Assembly (NCBI RefSeq): GCF_016100455.1
Contig: NZ_JACFSK010000001.1
Span: 1,054,001-1,118,000, forward strand
From: Bartonella sp. M0283
GTDB taxonomy: Bacteria; Pseudomonadota; Alphaproteobacteria; Rhizobiales; Rhizobiaceae
DNA length: 64,000 nucleotides
Direction of reading: 5' to 3'
The notes beneath the pieces were generated by a model. That model had not been told where the DNA came from. It worked only from the letters and a program-made list of their open reading frames with translations, and did no database searches. Positions 60,271 through 64,000 of this stretch are shown piece by piece. Every line of letters starts with the position of its first letter. Position 1 is the first letter of the stretch. A program made the position numbers and the translations under genes.

Positions 60271-61503
60271 ATGGTAGCTCCAGCAAACAAAAATAATACA
60301 ACAATTGCCGTTATCGGTGCTGGACCTGCCGGAATGATTTCTGCACTTGCAGCCGCTCAAAAAGGCTATCGCTCCTATCTGATCGGTCCTAAGACAAACA
60401 GCAACGACCTCAGAACCACTGCATTGATGATGCCGGCGATAAAAATTCTCGATTCTCTTGGCATTTGGAAAAATCTCCAAGACAAGGCAGCTGCACTTTC
60501 CACAATGCGAATCGTTGACGGAACAAAAAGACTCATCCGCAGTCCGGTTGTGAGCTTTCATTCTTCCGAAATCGGAGAGATAGCATTTGGTTACAACATG
60601 CCGAATGTTGCACTTAACAATGCCATCAGTGAGGCTGTAGCCGACTGTAAGCTGATCAAACGTTTGGATGTTCCGGCTAAATCTATCGTCCATAGTGATG
60701 ATCACGTAACGATTACTCTGGAAGATAACTCTCATGTGGATGCCCAGCTTCTTATTGCTGCAGACGGGCGAAATTCAAAAGCCCGCATTGCTGCGGGGAT
60801 TGACTGCCGCCAGTGGAATTATCCCCAGACAGCCGTTATCCTAAGTTTTTCCCACGAGTTCCCGCACAATAATATTTCTACCGAATTCCACACGGAAGAT
60901 GGTCCCTTTACACAAGTGCCATTACCCGGCAAAAAATCCAGTCTGGTATGGGTTCTCAATCCCGAACGTGCAAACAGAATTCTTGGACTTGGGCCCGAGG
61001 GACTAGCGAGTGCGATTGAAGAGAGAATGCAGGCAATGCTTGGAAAAGTAACTGTTATTACACCTGCACAAGCTTGGCCTTTATCCGGCATTGTCCCGAA
61101 GTCGTTTGCCGATAAACGAACAATTCTGGTTGGTGAAGCCGCCCATGTCTTTCCGCCGATTGGCGCGCAAGGGCTCAACCTCGGTATTCGTGACGCTATC
61201 AATATGGTCAAAGCCATTGAAAGCGATTCGAAAGATCCCGGAAGTGAGCAGGTCATGGAAAATTACAATAAATATCGTAAAGCCGATATTTGGGTACGCA
61301 CCGGTTCGGTTCATGCTCTTAACAAAGCATTGCTTTCAGATATGTTGCCCGTACAATTCGTGCGGAGTGCCGGTTTGGAATTGTTGAGAAACTTTGCTCC
61401 CCTTCGAAATATTTTCATGCGTGAAGGGATGTATCCCGGAAACGGTTTGCGCGCTCTTGCAAAAGTCTTATGCCGGACGAGCAAATCAGGGGTGACAAAC
61501 TGA
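60271..61503 (+). CDS. UbiH-type FAD-dependent monooxygenase (ubiquinone synthesis)
   Basis: 410 residues. FAD loop AVIGAGPAGM (14-23), the class A hydroxylase DG motif LIAADGRNSKAR and GEAAHVFPPIGAQGLNLGI. Resembles UbiH/UbiF/UbiL ring hydroxylases; which ring carbon it acts on cannot be read from sequence. An AAAGGC site precedes ATG. Divergent from pcs. Confidence 0.88.
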   Translation: MVAPANKNNTTIAVIGAGPAGMISALAAAQKGYRSYLIGPKTNSNDLRTTALMMPAIKILDSLGIWKNLQDKAAALSTMRIVDGTKRLIRSPVVSFHSSEIGEIAFGYNMPNVALNNAISEAVADCKLIKRLDVPAKSIVHSDDHVTITLEDNSHVDAQLLIAADGRNSKARIAAGIDCRQWNYPQTAVILSFSHEFPHNNISTEFHTEDGPFTQVPLPGKKSSLVWVLNPERANRILGLGPEGLASAIEERMQAMLGKVTVITPAQAWPLSGIVPKSFADKRTILVGEAAHVFPPIGAQGLNLGIRDAINMVKAIESDSKDPGSEQVMENYNKYRKADIWVRTGSVHALNKALLSDMLPVQFVRSAGLELLRNFAPLRNIFMREGMYPGNGLRALAKVLCRTSKSGVTN

Positions 61504-61621
61504 CATTGCCTGGTCGATCGACCAAATTCTTCGTTCGTCAATCGGAAATAGAGCGGACATGGTGTTTTTGTAATCAGGTAATATTTTTACTTCCGGCTAT
61601 GCTAACGCAAAAAGGAACGAG

Positions 61622-62098
61622 ATGGTTCAAGCAGCAGATATAAATGGTACATTGGTGGCTGCCGACAAAAAGATCGTTGTCGATGGTGACCATTTTTTGC
61701 AGGTAGCAGCTTTGGTCTATCGCCTGCAAAAAGGTGCCGTCGAATTTCTGCTTATTACAAGTAGAGGTACCGGTCGCTGGATTATTCCCAAGGGTTGGCC
61801 AATGCCGGGGCGCACTCTATCCCAGGCTGCCCTTCAGGAAGCATATGAAGAAGCCGGCGTGCGCGGTATTGCCGAAACAGCTTCGATCGGTTCCTATCAA
61901 TACACGAAAACCGACATGCCTGGTGGTGAAAATGGCAATTTCAGTGTCGATGTATTCGCCGTACTCTATTCCCATCAGGAGAAAAAATGGCCGGAACGCG
62001 GCCAGCGCATTTTCGAATGGGTTACGCCGGAAGAAGCGGCCCGTCGAGTCGTCGAGCCACAATTAAAAAAATTGCTTCTTGATTATCGTCCGCGTTAA
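61622..62098 (+). CDS. Nudix hydrolase (DIPP/NUDT3-like)
   Basis: 158 residues with a Nudix box GWPMPGRTLSQAALQEAYEE AGV; two consensus places differ (E to R, R to Q), while the metal-binding EE and its neighbours remain, as in the alphaproteobacterial diphosphoinositol-polyphosphatase-like group. Substrate unknown. AAAGGAACGAG gives a good ribosome site before ATG. Confidence 0.88.
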   Translation: MVQAADINGTLVAADKKIVVDGDHFLQVAALVYRLQKGAVEFLLITSRGTGRWIIPKGWPMPGRTLSQAALQEAYEEAGVRGIAETASIGSYQYTKTDMPGGENGNFSVDVFAVLYSHQEKKWPERGQRIFEWVTPEEAARRVVEPQLKKLLLDYRPR

Positions 62099-62654
62099 TA
62101 ACAAGCGCGTGACTTATGGCCGATAGCCGTTGAATACCAAACTCTCTCCCGTTCTCCGGATATTGATTCGATAGAACTCGAATTTTTACAGATATTTCTC
62201 AAATCCCGTGAAATTACATCTGGCTGAAAATTACTGACAAAGCGTAGTAGCGCCAGTGATTCGGGAACAGAACTTTTACTATCCCACCATAAAATTTATG
62301 TTTTTTAAAATCCTCACTTCGAGAATTCGAGGGAGAGATATTTTATGTTCACGTTATTTCACGAAAAATAAAGAGTGGAATTTGTTCGTCCCCGTTATTC
62401 ACACCATTTTCGGTCCGTGCCCCCCACTATATCTAGTTGTCGTACGATTTGAACAAACGACTCCTTGACGGGAAAGTGGTTTTGTTCTTTTATAACTTTC
62501 AAGCTGACGTGCTCGAAAACGCGTCACGTTTCACATTGTAATCATGAGTAAATCAGTGAGTAGTCAAAATTGTAATTGCGAGCGGGTATGGCTCGCATTT
62601 TTGTTGTTTTGCGTGGATTCAAGGGTTCATGAAGCGTTGTGTAAAACTTAAAAA
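62099..62654. other. Spacer between Nudix gene and nrdJ promoter
   Basis: About 555 bases with no convincing protein gene. The hairpin at 62577-62605 is the only clear element. Confidence 0.5.
62577..62605 (+). terminator. Terminator-like hairpin, 480 bases after the Nudix gene
   Basis: TGCGAGC-GGGTATG-GCTCGCA followed by TTTTTGTTGTTTT. It may end a long Nudix 3' UTR or an unannotated small RNA. Confidence 0.6.
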
Positions 62655-62711
62655 TTGAGAATAATTTACTATATTTGGTATAATCTTTGAGTTAAGAACA
62701 CAATATATGCC
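62655..62711 (+). promoter_or_regulatory. nrdJ promoter with two NrdR-box-like sites
   Basis: TTGAGA (62655-62660) and TATAAT (62679-62684) are 18 bases apart, a near-consensus sigma-70 promoter. A box-like TTACTATATTTGGTAT (62666-62681) covers the spacer and -10, and ACACAATATATGCC (62698-62711) lies just downstream. The CTATAT and CAATAT cores are 32 bases apart, about three helical turns, as in known tandem NrdR operators. nrdR is encoded at 49891-50373. Confidence 0.6.
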
Positions 62712-62758
62712 AGCGGACATCTTTCGCTTAAGAATGTGTGTTATAAGTAGCTGCATTT

Positions 62759-62787
62759 AACGGATCACAAAATGATCCGTTTTTTTG
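62759..62787 (+). terminator. Terminator-like hairpin inside the nrdJ leader
   Basis: AACGGATC-ACAAAAT-GATCCGTTTTTTT lies about 70 bases after the predicted transcription start and 132 bases before the nrdJ ATG. A full terminator between promoter and gene suggests attenuation or a short leader RNA. Confidence 0.75.
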
Positions 62788-62919
62788 CTCGCTAGTTATG
62801 ATCGTAAATCAGGGGTTAATCTCTCTCGCCCGTTGTAGAAGATTGAAGAGATTAGGGACAGTTTGTCGTCGGCGTTAAACCGACAGGAACAAACACAACA
62901 TATTGAATAAGGACAGGCT

Positions 62920-64000
62920 ATGAAAATTGCGCGCCATTTCACAAAGGAGGGACAATCTCCCTATACTGGTATTGAATTCCATAAAGCGACAAGTGAAATC
63001 AAAAACCCCAATGGTTCGATCGTTTTCAGGCTCGAAAATATTGATGTTCCCAGCCAATTCAGTCAGGTAGCGGCCGATATTCTGGCGCAAAAATATTTCC
63101 GCAAGGCGGGCGTACCGGCGGCCTTGAAAAAAGTCGAGGAAAATGACGTTCCTTCATGGCTTTGGCGTTCTGTAGCAGATGAAAAAGAACTGGCAAAAAT
63201 TGCTGAAGATAGACGTTATGGTTCGGAAATGGATGCACGGCAGGTTTTTGATCGTCTGGCCGGGACATGGACCTATTGGGGATGGAAAGGCAAATATTTC
63301 GATACAGAAAAAGATGCTCGCGCTTTTCATGACGAACTTGCCTATATGCTTGCCACTCAACGTGTCGCGCCCAACAGTCCGCAGTGGTTCAATACGGGGC
63401 TGTTCTGGGCTTATGGTATTGATGGTCCAAGTCAGGGACATTTTTACGTCGATTGGAAAACCGGAGAACTGACAAGGTCGAAATCGTCCTATGAACATCC
63501 ACAACCCCATGCCTGCTTCATTCAATCTGTTGCGGATGACCTTGTGAATGAAGGCGGAATTATGGATCTATGGGTGCGTGAAGCACGCCTTTTCAAATAC
63601 GGGTCCGGCACGGGTTCGAATTTTTCCCAATTGCGCGGCCAAGGTGAAAAACTTTCCGGAGGCGGTAAATCTTCCGGTTTGATGAGCTTTCTAAAAATCG
63701 GTGACCGGGCAGCCGGTGCAATCAAGTCGGGTGGTACTACGCGTCGGGCAGCCAAAATGGTTGTGGTCGATATCGATCATCCCGATATTGAAGCCTATAT
63801 CGATTGGAAAGTTCACGAAGAGCAAAAAGTAGCCGCTTTGGTGACAGGTTCTAAAATTGTCAAAAAACATCTCACAGCCATTATGAAAGCTTGTGTCAAT
63901 TGCGAAGCAGATAACGGAGACTGTTTTGACCCCAACAAGAACCCGGCATTAAAACGGGAAATTCGGGCTGCCAAAAAAGATCAGGTTCCGGAAAATTACA
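62920..64000 (+). CDS. nrdJ: NrdJ, adenosylcobalamin-dependent (class II) ribonucleotide reductase, 5' part
   Basis: 360 residues of an open frame that runs off the right edge; the full family protein is about 1250. MKIARHFTKEGQSPYTGIEF, VAPNSPQWFNTGLFWAYGI, PQPHACFIQSV and KYGSGTGSNFSQLRG match the rhizobial and Brucella B12-dependent enzyme closely. It reduces ribonucleotides using adenosylcobalamin and so needs no O2 or iron radical cofactor. AAGGA (62909-62913) lies six bases before ATG. Cobalamin synthesis genes lie at the left end of the window. Confidence 0.95.
   Translation, partial: MKIARHFTKEGQSPYTGIEFHKATSEIKNPNGSIVFRLENIDVPSQFSQVAADILAQKYFRKAGVPAALKKVEENDVPSWLWRSVADEKELAKIAEDRRYGSEMDARQVFDRLAGTWTYWGWKGKYFDTEKDARAFHDELAYMLATQRVAPNSPQWFNTGLFWAYGIDGPSQGHFYVDWKTGELTRSKSSYEHPQPHACFIQSVADDLVNEGGIMDLWVREARLFKYGSGTGSNFSQLRGQGEKLSGGGKSSGLMSFLKIGDRAAGAIKSGGTTRRAAKMVVVDIDHPDIEAYIDWKVHEEQKVAALVTGSKIVKKHLTAIMKACVNCEADNGDCFDPNKNPALKREIRAAKKDQVPENY

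Noticed and set aside
62690..62919. Known cobalamin riboswitch upstream of nrdJ
   Set aside because: I looked for the B12 box and core motifs and did not find them; the hairpins present do not match that class.

Overview
The window looks like the chromosome of an alphaproteobacterium of the Rhizobiales (Hyphomicrobiales), most like the Bartonellaceae/Brucellaceae. This rests on a marker combination: AcpXL with the very-long-chain acyl lipid A cluster, phosphatidylcholine synthase, the CpdR cell-cycle regulator, a 1673-residue growth-pole-ring-type coiled-coil protein, a class II (B12-dependent) ribonucleotide reductase, and the yceD-plsX-fabH-ihfA-merR and glyA-nrdR-rib-nusB gene orders. Base composition is moderate in GC, and several spacers are long, AT-rich and gene-free. 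Classical blood-borne Bartonella lack cobalamin synthesis, so the cob genes suggest a Bartonella-like gut symbiont or a close relative. That placement is inference, not a species call.

Layout. 1-3246: end of an aerobic cobalamin operon (cobG', cobH, cobI, and cobJ carrying an N-terminal CbiG-like domain). 3323-6396: a lipoprotein, folK-folP without folB, a secreted DUF922 protein and a 2Fe-2S ferredoxin. 6598-11619: the giant membrane-anchored coiled-coil protein, preceded by a perfect TTAA-N7-TTAA box and containing eleven exact-length 22-residue repeats. 11660-13120: a gene-free stretch holding a degenerate tandem DNA repeat. 13121-16717: an Mla/MCE lipid transport operon. 16849-20100: a divergent SDR protein behind a structured leader, then the malic enzyme MaeB. 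20329-25115: the acpXL-KAS-KAS-adh-lpxXL cluster.

25887-31631: a molybdopterin-binding mop protein, galE, mazG, an A-type Fe-S carrier, cytochrome c, tRNA-Pro(GGG) and gltD. 31678-40591: gltB, an Hsp20, an alpha/beta hydrolase with Asp at the nucleophile elbow, a HisN/IMPase and an N-formylglutamate amidohydrolase. 40789-46918: cpdR, tRNA-Val(GAC), merR, ihfA, fabH, plsX, yceD and bamE. 47067-51701: nusB, ribH, ribE, ribD, nrdR and glyA, all read leftward. 52053-62098: argC, ctaA, an orphan Wzz/BY-kinase-like protein, an L,D-transpeptidase, a small membrane protein, an enoyl-CoA hydratase-family hydrolase, pcs, a UbiH-type monooxygenase and a Nudix hydrolase. 62920-64000: the 5' part of nrdJ.

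Themes. Envelope biogenesis dominates: lipid A very-long-chain acylation, Mla transport, phosphatidylcholine, BamE, L,D-transpeptidase, PlsX/FabH and the polar-growth protein. A second thread links B12 to DNA precursor supply: cob genes at the left edge, the NrdR repressor in the rib operon, and B12-dependent nrdJ at the right edge behind two NrdR-box-like sites 32 bp apart on a good sigma-70 promoter, followed by a terminator-like hairpin inside the leader. I see no phage, insertion sequence, CRISPR array or toxin-antitoxin module.
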